Source: Dysgonomonadaceae bacterium zrk40 (GTDB lineage: Bacteria > Bacteroidota > Bacteroidia > Bacteroidales > Dysgonomonadaceae). Taken from it: a DNA stretch of 64,000 nt. The DNA lies in NCBI GenBank assembly GCA_016916535.1, contig CP070277.1, forward strand, positions 62,001 to 126,000, read 5' to 3'. Position 1 is the stretch's first letter; each line of letters begins with the position of its first letter. A program made the position numbers and the translations under genes. Positions 45,446 through 54,289 of the stretch are shown here, piece after piece. The notes below the pieces were generated by a model that saw only the letters and a program-made list of their open reading frames with translations, was not told the origin of the DNA and did no database searches.

Positions 45446-46205
45446 CCTACCGCAGCCCCTCCTGACGCTTGACCACATCTCCTTCGGCGGGCGCATCGTG
45501 CGAGGTGCTTCGCTTTCGCTCTATCCAGGCGAGGTTCTTTGTCTCGTTGGAAAATCCGGCGCGGGAAAGTCGACAATGCTGCGCACGGCGGCCGGATGCC
45601 TGCCTCCGACGAAGGGTCAGGTCCTGCTCTCCGTCGATGACGGGACGCCGCTGTCTCTCTACGATCTGCCGGAGCAGGCCCTCGTCCCGCTCCGCCGCCG
45701 GCGGTTCGGCTTCGTCGCACAGGATGCCCGCGATACGCTCGACCTGGCCGCGAGCGCTGCCGCCAACATCGCCCAGACGCTCTTCGACAATGGCGAACGC
45801 CACTTCGGCCGGGCCTTGGAGGCTGCACGGCACTGGTTTGGGGCACTGGACCTTGATGAAGCGCGGATGCGGGACCTGCCAGGCGCCTTTTCCGGCGGCA
45901 TGCAGCAGCGGCTGCAAATCGCTCGCGCGCTCGTGCACGAGCCGGACATCCTGCTCCTGGACGAACCAACGACGGGCCTCGACACGTCCGCCCAGGCGCG
46001 GCTCCTGAGGCTCTTGTCCGAACTCCAGCGCCGGACGGACGTGGCGATGCTGCTCGTGACCCACGACTTGCGCATAGCCCGACTCCTCGCGCACCGCGTC
46101 ATCGTTCTGCACGAGGGGCGGATCGTCGAGGAAGCGCCGCCGGACCGATTGGTTGCCGATCCCTGCCATCCAGCAAGTCGCGATCTCGTCGCGTCGATGA
46201 TTTGA
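45438..46205 (+). CDS. phnK: PhnK, ABC-type ATPase of the C-P lyase
   Basis: A 255-residue ATPase; start GTG 45438 overlaps the phnJ stop. Walker A GKSGAGKST, signature FSGGMQQRLQIARAL, Walker B DILLLDEPTTGLD and the switch stretch LLVTHDLRIARLL are present. PhnK binds the PhnGHIJ core as a soluble ABC dimer subunit rather than driving a transporter. Ends eight bases before the phnL start. Confidence 0.92.
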   Translation: MPDLPQPLLTLDHISFGGRIVRGASLSLYPGEVLCLVGKSGAGKSTMLRTAAGCLPPTKGQVLLSVDDGTPLSLYDLPEQALVPLRRRRFGFVAQDARDTLDLAASAAANIAQTLFDNGERHFGRALEAARHWFGALDLDEARMRDLPGAFSGGMQQRLQIARALVHEPDILLLDEPTTGLDTSAQARLLRLLSELQRRTDVAMLLVTHDLRIARLLAHRVIVLHEGRIVEEAPPDRLVADPCHPASRDLVASMI

Positions 46206-46213
46206 GTGTTCGA

Positions 46214-46864
46214 ATGACGATCCTGTGTGTCGAAGGCCTTGCGAAACGTTATGGCGACCGGACAATCGGCCCGGCGACCTTCACGCTGACGGCGGGCGAG
46301 GTGGGACTGGTCGTCGGCGGCTCGGGCTCGGGAAAATCGACGCTGCTGGACCTTATCTACGGTACTCGCGTGGCGAGCGCGGGCACGGCGATCCTGGATA
46401 CCGGCGGGTGGCGGCGCGATCTTCTCACCCTTTCCGTGGTGGAACTGATCTCGATCAGGCGTTCGACCATTGGCTATTGCACGCAGTTTCTGACAGCTAT
46501 TCCGGGCAAGTCCGGACTCGACCTTGCCCGAGAGATGGCCGCGCCCGGCACTTGCCTCACCGAAATAGAAGGGCTCTTTGAGCAGTTGGCGCTGCCGCCA
46601 CATATCTGGGACCTGCCTGCCGTGACCTGGTCCGGTGGAGAGAAGCAACGTCTCAACATCGCGCTCGCCGCCTTGCGGCGACCGCGAATACTTCTACTCG
46701 ATGAGCCCTTCGCCTCGCTCGATCGACCGCTGCACCCCATCATTTGGTCTTTTCTATCGGACTTGGCGAGAGCGGGCACCGCGTCGCTCATCGGCGTGCA
46801 CCAAACCGAGGACGGCATCCCAACGGCAAGGACAGCGATCTCACTGGATCTAACAAAAGGGTAG
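46214..46864 (+). CDS. phnL: PhnL, ABC-type ATPase of the C-P lyase
   Basis: A 216-residue ATPase starting MTILCVEGLAKRYGDRTIGP. Walker A GGSGSGKST, the PhnL-like WSGGEKQRLNIALAAL signature, Walker B RILLLDEPFASLD. It pairs with PhnK on the core complex in the known E. coli structure. It is the last gene of the operon; phnM, phnN and phnO are not seen, and the next 200 bases hold remnants. Confidence 0.92.
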   Translation: MTILCVEGLAKRYGDRTIGPATFTLTAGEVGLVVGGSGSGKSTLLDLIYGTRVASAGTAILDTGGWRRDLLTLSVVELISIRRSTIGYCTQFLTAIPGKSGLDLAREMAAPGTCLTEIEGLFEQLALPPHIWDLPAVTWSGGEKQRLNIALAALRRPRILLLDEPFASLDRPLHPIIWSFLSDLARAGTASLIGVHQTEDGIPTARTAISLDLTKG

Positions 46865-46939
46865 CGTCCGCGCACGTGGTGTAATTCCGGAGGCTCATTG
46901 AGGCGGAAACGGCGGTGGAGAATGAGCTGCCGTATTCGT

Positions 46940-47055
46940 TGAGCGCAAGGTGGGCACCGGGCCTGTCGGAGAAGATGTCGCCCGCGACTTCGTCATGGCG
47001 CATCGTCCCACATCCATCATCCAGCGCACGGCAACAGTCGAGGAAGTAGCAAACC
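46940..47055 (+). pseudogene. Short-chain dehydrogenase C-terminal fragment
   Basis: A plus-strand stretch reads KVGTGPVGEDVARDFVMAHR, then PTSIIQRTATVEEVANLES. That is the end of a classical short-chain dehydrogenase just before its final TGAALRVDGG-like motif. It is cut at about 47058 by the IS630-family fragment. Upstream sequence (46880-46940) may continue it in another frame, so it is doubly broken. Confidence 0.6.
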
Positions 47056-47070
47056 TAGAGTCTGTCAGGT

Positions 47071-47419
47071 TTACTTTGAGCCATATCCTGCATGTCTGAT
47101 GTAGTTGGAACACTCCTGCGGGCTGAACGCCTTCAGGAGTTCACCTATTCGTCTCCATGTTGTTTCCACGGTTCTTTCGTCCGCCTTTCTGACGAGCGTC
47201 TTGAGCTTGGCGAACATCATCTCGATGGGATTGAGGTCTGGACTGTATGGCGGCAGGAAGAAGAGGTGCGCGCCGACATCACGGATCGCATCGCGGGCCG
47301 GCTTTCCTTTGTGACTTCCCAGATTGTCGAGGATGACGATATCGCCAGCCTTCAGCGTTGGCACCAGGCATTGCTGGACCCATGCTGTGAAGGCGATGCC
47401 ATTGATGGGGCCATCAAGG
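47071..47419 (-). pseudogene. IS630-family transposase, C-terminal fragment
   Basis: About 115 residues of the C-terminal part of an IS630-type DDE transposase: IVILDNLGSHKGKPARDAIR, LFFLPPYSPDLNPIEMMFAK and RIGELLKAFSPQECSNYIRH. The N-terminal part is removed at the IS6 boundary (47420). A likely IS630 end (tagagtctgtcaggtttact) is at 47058. Confidence 0.85.
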
Positions 47420-48228
47420 GGCACCGTAAACTTAACACCCGATAGGCTCTGGTTTGCCCGGTTGCTCGACTTGTCGACTAAATCCGAGCGATTTCCGCCC
47501 ATATGCTCATGGCTGAGGCGCGCAGTTCGCGATGGTGGCTGGTGGAAATGTCGTGGCGAGGGATGTGGAAGAGGTTGGCGATCGGATCGTGAATGGAAAC
47601 GAAGCGTTGGAGATGTCGCTTTGACTTGAAGCGCTTCATGATCCGCTCTCGCCGTCGGACTGGCTGGTGGGAATTCTCCGCCCGATTGTTCAGGCCCTTA
47701 TGCGAGCGGTGCTCGACGCCGTGCATGATTTTCTGCTTTGCGGCTGCATAGGAGCGAAGCTTGTCGGTGATCATCACGCGCGGCGATCGTCCCTGGCCTT
47801 TCAAAAGCTTGCGCATCAGGCGCTTGGCCGCCTTGGTGTCGCGGCGGCTTTGCACCAGGACCTCCAGGACGAAACCGTCCTGATCCACGGCGCGCCATAG
47901 CCAATGCTTCTTGCCCCGGATCGAGATAACGGCCTCATCTAGGTGCCACTTATCACCAAGCCGCCCGGATGACCGGCGACGGATCTCGTTGGCGAAGGTC
48001 CGGCCAAACTTCTCCGCCCACAGTCTGTCGGTCTGATGCGAGACAATGATGCCACGCGCCGCCAACAAATCCTCTACCATCCGCAGGCTCAGGGGAAAGC
48101 GGAAATAGAGCCACACCGCATGGGCGATGATTTCGGGTGGAAAACGATGGCGGCGGTAAAGAGGATCTCGGTCAGTCATGGCCGAGCATCCCACATTCAG
48201 GTCCAAGCTTCGTTAAGTTGACGATGCC
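47420..48228 (-). mobile_element. IS6-family insertion sequence, copy 2
   Basis: An 809-bp copy of the element at 16404, same orientation, terminal repeats GGCACCGTAAACTTAAC and (inverted) GGCATCGTCAACTTAAC. Left flank catcaagg, right flank taacgcac: no target duplication. It interrupts an IS630 fragment on the left and the LuxR cassette begins on its right. Together with copy 1 it brackets about 30 kb of cargo in direct orientation. Confidence 0.9.
47478..48179 (-). CDS. IS6-family transposase, copy 2
   Basis: A 233-residue protein identical in translation to copy 1, start MTDRDPLYRR. Catalytic Asp (WHLDEAV), Asp (MITDKLRSY) and Glu (NRAENSHQP) retained. Intact. Confidence 0.92.
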   Translation of the reverse strand: MTDRDPLYRRHRFPPEIIAHAVWLYFRFPLSLRMVEDLLAARGIIVSHQTDRLWAEKFGRTFANEIRRRSSGRLGDKWHLDEAVISIRGKKHWLWRAVDQDGFVLEVLVQSRRDTKAAKRLMRKLLKGQGRSPRVMITDKLRSYAAAKQKIMHGVEHRSHKGLNNRAENSHQPVRRRERIMKRFKSKRHLQRFVSIHDPIANLFHIPRHDISTSHHRELRASAMSIWAEIARI

Positions 48229-48326
48229 TAACGCACTGGTATTGTTCCCCTTGAGCATTTAGATTTGCTCGTCTTCTGTATATGCTTGCTGGCACGGAGC
48301 ATTTACAGGGAGAGGCGCCTGTCGCG

Positions 48327-49277
48327 ATGGGGGAAACGGAGAACGCACTGAGAGTCAGCGATTTTCTGCTGGAACTTTACCATGACGCCTCGGAATGTAC
48401 GCCCGACGTACTCCGCCTCCGCGTATTGAAAAACCTGCAGCGCTTCATTCCCTTCGATTTCGGGGTGTGGGGTGGCGGCTGGGCGGATGGCCGGCTGGTC
48501 ACGGACCTGACCGTTCTCAACCAAAGCGAGGCGATATTGGGCGAGTGGGCATCTGTCGCCCGGGAGGACGCCTTCTGCGATCTGACACTCAATCGTCTGG
48601 GCGCGACGGCCCGCTTCGATGACGTTCCGGACTATCGCACAAGTCTGGCCTACAACGAGCATTGGCGACGCTTCGACGCTTCGCACATGATGGCCACCAT
48701 CGTCGGTGAAAAAACCGACGGCTATGTCAGCTTCGTGGGACTTTGCGCGGATGACAGGCCGATGACTTTCTCCGACACCGAGCGCATGTTCAAGCAGTTG
48801 CTTATGCCGCACTTGTCCCAGGCGCTGCGCATGAACCGAGAACTGTGGACCGGCCGCGCCGCGATAGGCCATGAAGCTGTCGGGCTGATCGACGGGGAAG
48901 GTTGGGTGCTGTGCGTCCATGGGCCTTTCCATGATTTTACCGCAAACGAATGGGGTGCGCGTGTCGCACAGCTTCCCGCCCACGTTATGAGCGCGCTCAA
49001 GCGCGGCCGACGGTGGCGGGGACAAATGCTGGACATGCGTTTGTCTCCATTCGGCCGAAATTATTTCGTTCACCTGTCGATCCATCCGATCCTTTCGAGC
49101 TTGTCTCCGCGTGAACGCGAAGTCGCTCGATTGTTCGCATCCGGCATGACCACCAAGCAGGTCGCGCGTGCCCTGGGCACATCGCCCTCCACCGTTCGCA
49201 ATCAGATTGTACACATCTACGAAAAGCTCGGTATTTCCAGTAAAGCGCAGCTCGCGACACTTGCTGGCGGGAAGTAA
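48327..49277 (+). CDS. LuxR-family transcription regulator
   Basis: A 316-residue protein from ATG 48327 (MGETENALRV); an ATG at 48282 would give 331. The C-terminal GerE-type HTH is clear: LSPREREVARLFASGMTTKQ, VARALGTSPSTVRNQIVHIY, EKLGISSKAQL. The N-terminal 230 residues form a GAF/PAS-like sensor that I do not recognise further; autoinducer-domain residues are not apparent. It lies first on the strand of the exported-protein cassette and probably controls it. Confidence 0.85.
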   Translation: MGETENALRVSDFLLELYHDASECTPDVLRLRVLKNLQRFIPFDFGVWGGGWADGRLVTDLTVLNQSEAILGEWASVAREDAFCDLTLNRLGATARFDDVPDYRTSLAYNEHWRRFDASHMMATIVGEKTDGYVSFVGLCADDRPMTFSDTERMFKQLLMPHLSQALRMNRELWTGRAAIGHEAVGLIDGEGWVLCVHGPFHDFTANEWGARVAQLPAHVMSALKRGRRWRGQMLDMRLSPFGRNYFVHLSIHPILSSLSPREREVARLFASGMTTKQVARALGTSPSTVRNQIVHIYEKLGISSKAQLATLAGGK

Positions 49278-49386
49278 CTGCCCGTGCTGCGCTGTCAATA
49301 GGGCAAATGCTCTATTCTCAATCGAGCCTGGACTCGGTATACCTTGGGTAGCCTGCCAGATGAGAGCGGGCGTAACCGGAGGGTGC

Positions 49387-50361
49387 ATGTGGGATTTTAG
49401 TGTTGGCAGGGCGATGGGTCTGATGATGCAGACCCTGCCTTTCGTCGTGCTCAGGATGGCGGTCTATTTCGGGATCACGCTGGCCTATATTCTTGTGACC
49501 GGCGCTGGCGCGGGAATCGGATTTGGCGTTGGTGCTTTGGGCGATGCCGGTTTTCAGGCCGGTTCGACCTTCTGGGGCGGCCTGATCGGCTTCGGTATTG
49601 TCGGAGCCGTCATGTACTGGGCGCGCGAATACATCCTCTACATCGTCAAGGCGGGGCATATTGCCGTGCTGGTCGAGTTGATGGACGGCAAGCCAATGCC
49701 CGCGGGGCGCTCGCAGGTCGGGCATGGCAGAGTCGTCGTGACGGAGCGGTTCGCGCAGGCCAGCGTGCTATTCGCCGTCGACCAGCTCATCAAAGGCGTG
49801 TTGCGGGCGATCACGGGGCTGGTCCGGGGTATTCTGACCATATTGCCGATACCCGGCGCCCGGCAATTGACCGGCATCCTGCATGCCTTCCTGAGGGTAG
49901 CGGTCGGGTTCATCGACGAGGTGATCCTGGCCTACGCCATCAGAACCGGCTCGACCAATCCGTGCGGTTCGGCCAAGGACGCGCTGGTGCTCTATGGGCA
50001 GAACTACAAGGTGATGCTCAAGAACGCCGCCTGGCTGGCCATCATCGTTTATCTCCTGAGCTTTGTCGTTTTTCTGGTGATGCTCGCGCCCGCGGCGCTG
50101 ATCGTCTACCTGATGCCGGGCGCATGGTCGGCTGGCGGGTTCGTGTTCGCGCTTTTGTTCGCCTGGGCCGTCAAGGCCGCAGTTTTGGAACCCTTCGCCA
50201 TCACCTGCCTGATGCAGGTCTATTTCAAGTCCATCGAAGGCCAGCGGCCCGATCCCGAATGGGATGCGCGGCTCGAGCAGATGTCGGGCAAGTTCCGCGA
50301 GCTCAAGGCGCGTGCCTTCGGCGAGCGGGCACGGCCAGATGCCAGCGCCGAACTTGCCTGA
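49387..50361 (+). CDS. Polytopic inner-membrane protein, uncharacterised
   Basis: A 324-residue protein starting MWDFSVGRAMGLMMQTLPF. It has about six to seven hydrophobic segments, including a Gly-rich TGAGAGIGFGVGALG region, and NYKVMLKNAAWLAIIVYLLS, with a charged cytoplasmic tail (KFRELKARAFGERAR). No family with known function is recognised. Its stop overlaps the VWA gene start (TGATG), so the two are coupled. This suggests the protein anchors or exports the periplasmic VWA protein. Confidence 0.75.
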   Translation: MWDFSVGRAMGLMMQTLPFVVLRMAVYFGITLAYILVTGAGAGIGFGVGALGDAGFQAGSTFWGGLIGFGIVGAVMYWAREYILYIVKAGHIAVLVELMDGKPMPAGRSQVGHGRVVVTERFAQASVLFAVDQLIKGVLRAITGLVRGILTILPIPGARQLTGILHAFLRVAVGFIDEVILAYAIRTGSTNPCGSAKDALVLYGQNYKVMLKNAAWLAIIVYLLSFVVFLVMLAPAALIVYLMPGAWSAGGFVFALLFAWAVKAAVLEPFAITCLMQVYFKSIEGQRPDPEWDARLEQMSGKFRELKARAFGERARPDASAELA

Positions 50362-52151
50362 TGGGAAACAATACGAGGAAGTTGATCATGAGACCCTTTG
50401 CCGTCTTGTTGCTGACGCTCGCCGCGGCCTGCACGCCGTCCATCGCGGTCGCCGAGGATGTGATGGTCGTTTATGATGGCTCAGGTTCGATGTGGGGGCA
50501 GATCGACGGCGTCTCCAAGGTCGAGATCGCGCGCGATGTCATGAGTGACCTCATCGCGACCTGGCCCGAAGGGGCCAATGTGGGGCTCATGGCCTATGGG
50601 CACCGGCGCGAAGCAGACTGCTCCGACATCGAGACCCTGATTGTACCGTCCCCGCCGGACCAGCCGGCCTTCATTTCGGCAGTCAACGAGGTGACACCGC
50701 GCGGGCGCACGCCGCTCACCGAATCGGTTCGTCAGGCCGCCGAACTTCTTTCGTATCGCGACACGCAGGCTACCGTGATCCTGATTTCGGATGGACTGGA
50801 AACCTGCCAGGCCGATCCTTGTGCGCTGTCGGCGGAACTGGCGCAGCAAGGCGTCAACTTCACCGCCCATGTGGTCGGCTTTGATCTGACCGAAGAAGAA
50901 CATGCCGGCCTTGCCTGTATTGCGGAAAACACGGGCGGGGTGTTTGTGCCCGCACAAGATGCCGATGAGCTGCGTGATGCGCTGGCTCATGTGCAAAATG
51001 TGGTGGACCTTCAGCCGCTCTCCCCGCCCGAGCCCGTGACGGAGCCTGAACCCGAACCGGAACAGCAGGCCGATGCCGAGATCGAGCTTGAAGTGCCCGC
51101 TACAGTGCTCACCGGTGCCAGCTTCACCGTTTCGTGGTCGTCTGCGATCGATCCGCAGGATTATGTCACCATCGTTCCCGTTGGGGCGGATGACACCACC
51201 TATGGTGACTACCAGCGCGTACGGGACGAAACAGAAGCGAGCCTCATCGCTCCAGCAGATCCGGGCCTTTACGAGGTGCGCTATCTCCTGGACGAGGGCA
51301 CACGTGTGCTGGGCTCCGCCCCGGTGGAGGTGGTCGAGGCCGAAGTCACCATATCTGCACCCGATGAGGTCACGACGGGAGCCAGATTCACTGTTTCCTG
51401 GTCATCCTCGGTCCATCGGCAGGACTACGTCACCATCGTTCCTGCTGGCGCCGATGACGGGAGCTATACCAATTACCAGCGCGTGCGTGACGACACGGAA
51501 AACAGTCTGACCGCCCCGGCCGAACCCGGTCTCTACGAGGTCCGTTATGTGCTGGACGAGGGATCGAGGACCCTGGCTTCAAGGCCTGTGGAGGTCGTCG
51601 CGGCGGAGGTTGCCCTGGACGCTCCGGACATGGCGCGTGCACAATCACCGCTGCGCATCAGCTGGTCTATGGCTATTCACCCCCAGGACTATATCACCAT
51701 CGTCTCGGCCGGAGCCGATGAGGGCACTTATCAGGACTATATCCGCGTCAGGACTGACCTAGAGGGTGACATGAACGCACCTGCCGAGCCCGGCCTTTAC
51801 GAGATCAGATATGTTCTGCAAGAAGGCGACCGCACGGTTTCCAGCCGCATGCTGGAAGTCGTCGGGGCTGACGCTCCGCTCGATGACGGTGTGGGTCTGG
51901 TCGTTCCTGTCCAGGCCCGCCCCAGCGAGACCATCACCGTTTCCTGGTCCGGTGGTGCCGACAGCGCCGACCAGCGTGTTTCGCTCGCCCGGGCCGATCA
52001 GGCCGATTTCAGTTGGATCGAAGCCCATCGTATCGGCGAGGAAACCACACTCGAATTGTCCATGCCGGACGAACCGGGCCGCTATGAGGTCCGGTATCTC
52101 GATATCAGCGGGCAGGCCGTTCTCGGCCGCGCCATCGTGGAGGTGGAATAA
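50361..52151 (+). CDS. VWA-domain exported protein with four Ig-like repeats
   Basis: A 596-residue protein (start ATG 50361, or 50388 at MRPFAVLLL). A signal peptide ends near IAVAED; the LAAAC stretch makes lipidation possible. The VWA domain keeps the MIDAS start (VVYDGSGSMWG) and TPLTESVRQAAELL. After a Pro/Glu-rich linker (PEPVTEPEPEPEQQAD), four repeats of about 90 residues share SWS..I.PQDYVTIV.AGAD, RVR and APAEPGLYEVRYVL; the fourth is most divergent. Extracytoplasmic adhesion or sensing scaffold is likely; function unknown. Confidence 0.85.
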   Translation: MGNNTRKLIMRPFAVLLLTLAAACTPSIAVAEDVMVVYDGSGSMWGQIDGVSKVEIARDVMSDLIATWPEGANVGLMAYGHRREADCSDIETLIVPSPPDQPAFISAVNEVTPRGRTPLTESVRQAAELLSYRDTQATVILISDGLETCQADPCALSAELAQQGVNFTAHVVGFDLTEEEHAGLACIAENTGGVFVPAQDADELRDALAHVQNVVDLQPLSPPEPVTEPEPEPEQQADAEIELEVPATVLTGASFTVSWSSAIDPQDYVTIVPVGADDTTYGDYQRVRDETEASLIAPADPGLYEVRYLLDEGTRVLGSAPVEVVEAEVTISAPDEVTTGARFTVSWSSSVHRQDYVTIVPAGADDGSYTNYQRVRDDTENSLTAPAEPGLYEVRYVLDEGSRTLASRPVEVVAAEVALDAPDMARAQSPLRISWSMAIHPQDYITIVSAGADEGTYQDYIRVRTDLEGDMNAPAEPGLYEIRYVLQEGDRTVSSRMLEVVGADAPLDDGVGLVVPVQARPSETITVSWSGGADSADQRVSLARADQADFSWIEAHRIGEETTLELSMPDEPGRYEVRYLDISGQAVLGRAIVEVE

Positions 52152-52153
52152 CC

Positions 52154-53008
52154 ATGCCTGGGGGTAGACAATCTCGCGGACTTGCTATGGCGACCGTTGC
52201 CATGGCGCTTTGCTTCTTTGCTTCAGTTGCTCACGCCCAGATCGACGGCCACGGTCCCGACGCGTGGCGGGTCATAGACGTTGGGGCCAACGATGTGCTC
52301 AATGCTCGCATGGGACCCGGCACCAACTATCCCGTTATCGAAACCTTCGCGCATGACGAGCGGGGCCTGCAGCAGATCACCTGCGTTCCGTTTTACACAA
52401 TGGCGCATTTTTCGGTGATGACCAACGCGGAGATCGACTCCCTTCCGCCGAGTTGGTGCCTGATGCGTTCAGCCGATTTGAGCAAGGCAGGCTGGGTGGC
52501 GCAACGCTACCTGATCGCCGATTTCGATGATGACGTCCTTTTCGGGAATGGCGGAGCGTATGATGAACCTGAGGAGGTGGTGGATGTCGAAAAGATCCTT
52601 CCCGCCCCCACGACCGGTCCTCACGCGTGGTCAAGCGACGAACTGATCGAACACGCGCGTGGGCTCGTTGCGGCGCTTTATGCCTATGATGACCCTGCTC
52701 GGGGGGTGAGCCATCGCGATCCGGCGGCGCCCGATGTATTTTTCTCCACCGAATTCAGGGAGGCGCTGCGATCCCGCCCGCCCGGCGCGGACCTGCTCAT
52801 TGGCGCGCAGGATTTCCAGGGCAGGGTTTCCGAGCCGGTGCCTGACCCTGGTCAGCCCATGTTTCGGGGCATGATCACGATCAATGTCGAGGTCGAGAAT
52901 TTCGGCCAGACGCACACGGCCGTCTTCCGCCTGCGCGGAGACACCACCCGGCCCGACGCGCCGCTGCGCATTTTCCGCATCGAACACGACGGCTGGTCGT
53001 ACCCGTAA
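52154..53008 (+). CDS. Secreted SH3b-domain protein
   Basis: A 284-residue protein with signal peptide (cleavage near AHAQ, residue 29). The first domain is SH3b-like: VLNARMGPGTNYPVIETF and the ending WVAQRYLIADF, as in cell-wall-interacting proteins. A second C-terminal domain (FFSTEFREALRSRPPG to HTAVFRLRGDTTRPDAP) is unknown. It begins two bases after the VWA stop and is cotranscribed with it. Confidence 0.78.
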   Translation: MPGGRQSRGLAMATVAMALCFFASVAHAQIDGHGPDAWRVIDVGANDVLNARMGPGTNYPVIETFAHDERGLQQITCVPFYTMAHFSVMTNAEIDSLPPSWCLMRSADLSKAGWVAQRYLIADFDDDVLFGNGGAYDEPEEVVDVEKILPAPTTGPHAWSSDELIEHARGLVAALYAYDDPARGVSHRDPAAPDVFFSTEFREALRSRPPGADLLIGAQDFQGRVSEPVPDPGQPMFRGMITINVEVENFGQTHTAVFRLRGDTTRPDAPLRIFRIEHDGWSYP

Positions 53009-53029
53009 GTGCATAAAAGGACTTCTTCA

Positions 53030-53575
53030 ATGAAACTGGATCAAGCGCCGATCCTGGCTGCATTCGGACTCACCCTGTGCCTGGCGCAACCTGCGCTGGC
53101 TCAAATCGCAAGAACGCCGGTCGGCGCGGTCAATGCCACCATCGATGGCACACCCTATGCAGGCGAAACGCTCGACGTTCCATCCGAGGGAACAACGACG
53201 GCCGAATTCCGATCCTTTGGCCCGGTAACGTCTCTCTCCATCCAGGCGCACGATCCTCAAGCTGAAAGCATCATGCGCAACGTTCTGTCTGTCGAGGTCT
53301 CGCTGATGGGCAGTGACGCGTCGGCCTCCATCATGGATGTGTCCGTTTCCTGGTGGCCGGACGGGATGAGCGAGCCCTTCTATCTCAGTGAGGATAGCGG
53401 AACGGCCCCCGAGATCGTCTTTGATGCGATTTCTCTGGAAGACGGGGCTGCCGCCGCTCAGGGCAGTTTTTCGGCTGTCGTCTGCCGCAGGGATGGGATG
53501 TTTGCGGACGCCGACACAAGCGACTGCCTGCCCATTGAGGGCACTTTCGATACCGCATTGCGCAAGGCCGATTGA
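53030..53575 (+). CDS. Small secreted protein, uncharacterised
   Basis: A 181-residue protein, start ATG 53030 (MKLDQAPILAAFGL); GTG 53009 is possible. Signal peptide cleaved near PALAQ. The mature part has beta-rich patterning and two cysteines near the C-terminus (VVCRRD, DCLPIEG) that could form a disulfide. No family recognised. Same direction and spacing as the VWA/SH3b genes. Confidence 0.65.
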   Translation: MKLDQAPILAAFGLTLCLAQPALAQIARTPVGAVNATIDGTPYAGETLDVPSEGTTTAEFRSFGPVTSLSIQAHDPQAESIMRNVLSVEVSLMGSDASASIMDVSVSWWPDGMSEPFYLSEDSGTAPEIVFDAISLEDGAAAAQGSFSAVVCRRDGMFADADTSDCLPIEGTFDTALRKAD

Positions 53576-53627
53576 GGCGGGAATTTTCGGGCGCCCCGGT
53601 ATCGGCGCTCTGGAAGAGGGGGAAAGC

Positions 53628-54275
53628 ATGGTAGGCTATCGGACGGCGATGCCGTGGTTGATGCGGTGCGCGCTCATTTGTGCGCTCGTCCTGCCGGCCC
53701 TCGCATTCGTCCCGCAGGCCAGAGCGCGGACCGTCGATCCAAACGCGCCCTATGAGGACGCCTATGACGTGCTGACCCGCGGCCAGCTTGTGGGGACGTG
53801 GCAGGGCACGATCAGCGGAAGTTCGGTGTCGCAGGCCGACGGGCAAATGGCAGGCCAGGCGGTGTTCGTGCGGCGTGGTTATGAGGGCCGCAACGATTTC
53901 GGTATTGTGCTGCATGACCATCGTCATCGCGACGGGGTGGACTACTCCGAGATTCACATCGGCTCTATCCCCTGCGGCCCGGAGGGCAGGGTAGTTCGGG
54001 CAGTCCACGGTCTTGAGCTTCAGAACGCGCCAGCCGGGGCGTATGCATCGACTCACTTTGACAATCGTCTGGCCGATACGGGCCGCGACGATTTTCTCGT
54101 GTTTCCCGTCTACGGCCCCGAACTGGACAATCCGGCCAGCCTCCAGACGCGCTGGAGCGATGACGGCTTTACCCTGAGGCTGTCGGGTCCGTTCATGTCG
54201 ATCGTCGCGCCCGTACGGAACGGCACAGTTGATTATGAACGCCAAGATGAAGGATGGATCGAGACAACCTCTTGA
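53628..54275 (+). CDS. Secreted protein, uncharacterised
   Basis: A 215-residue protein with a signal peptide (MRCALICALVLPALAF, cleavage after about ARA). Mature part begins TVDPNAPYEDAYDVLTRGQL, with WQGTISGSSVSQADGQMAGQ resembling lipocalin-like or beta-barrel starts. No family recognised. Last gene of the cassette before the IS5 element, 52 bases after the preceding stop, so probably the end of the same operon. Confidence 0.65.
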   Translation: MVGYRTAMPWLMRCALICALVLPALAFVPQARARTVDPNAPYEDAYDVLTRGQLVGTWQGTISGSSVSQADGQMAGQAVFVRRGYEGRNDFGIVLHDHRHRDGVDYSEIHIGSIPCGPEGRVVRAVHGLELQNAPAGAYASTHFDNRLADTGRDDFLVFPVYGPELDNPASLQTRWSDDGFTLRLSGPFMSIVAPVRNGTVDYERQDEGWIETTS

Positions 54276-54289
54276 GGCTCCACATCTAG

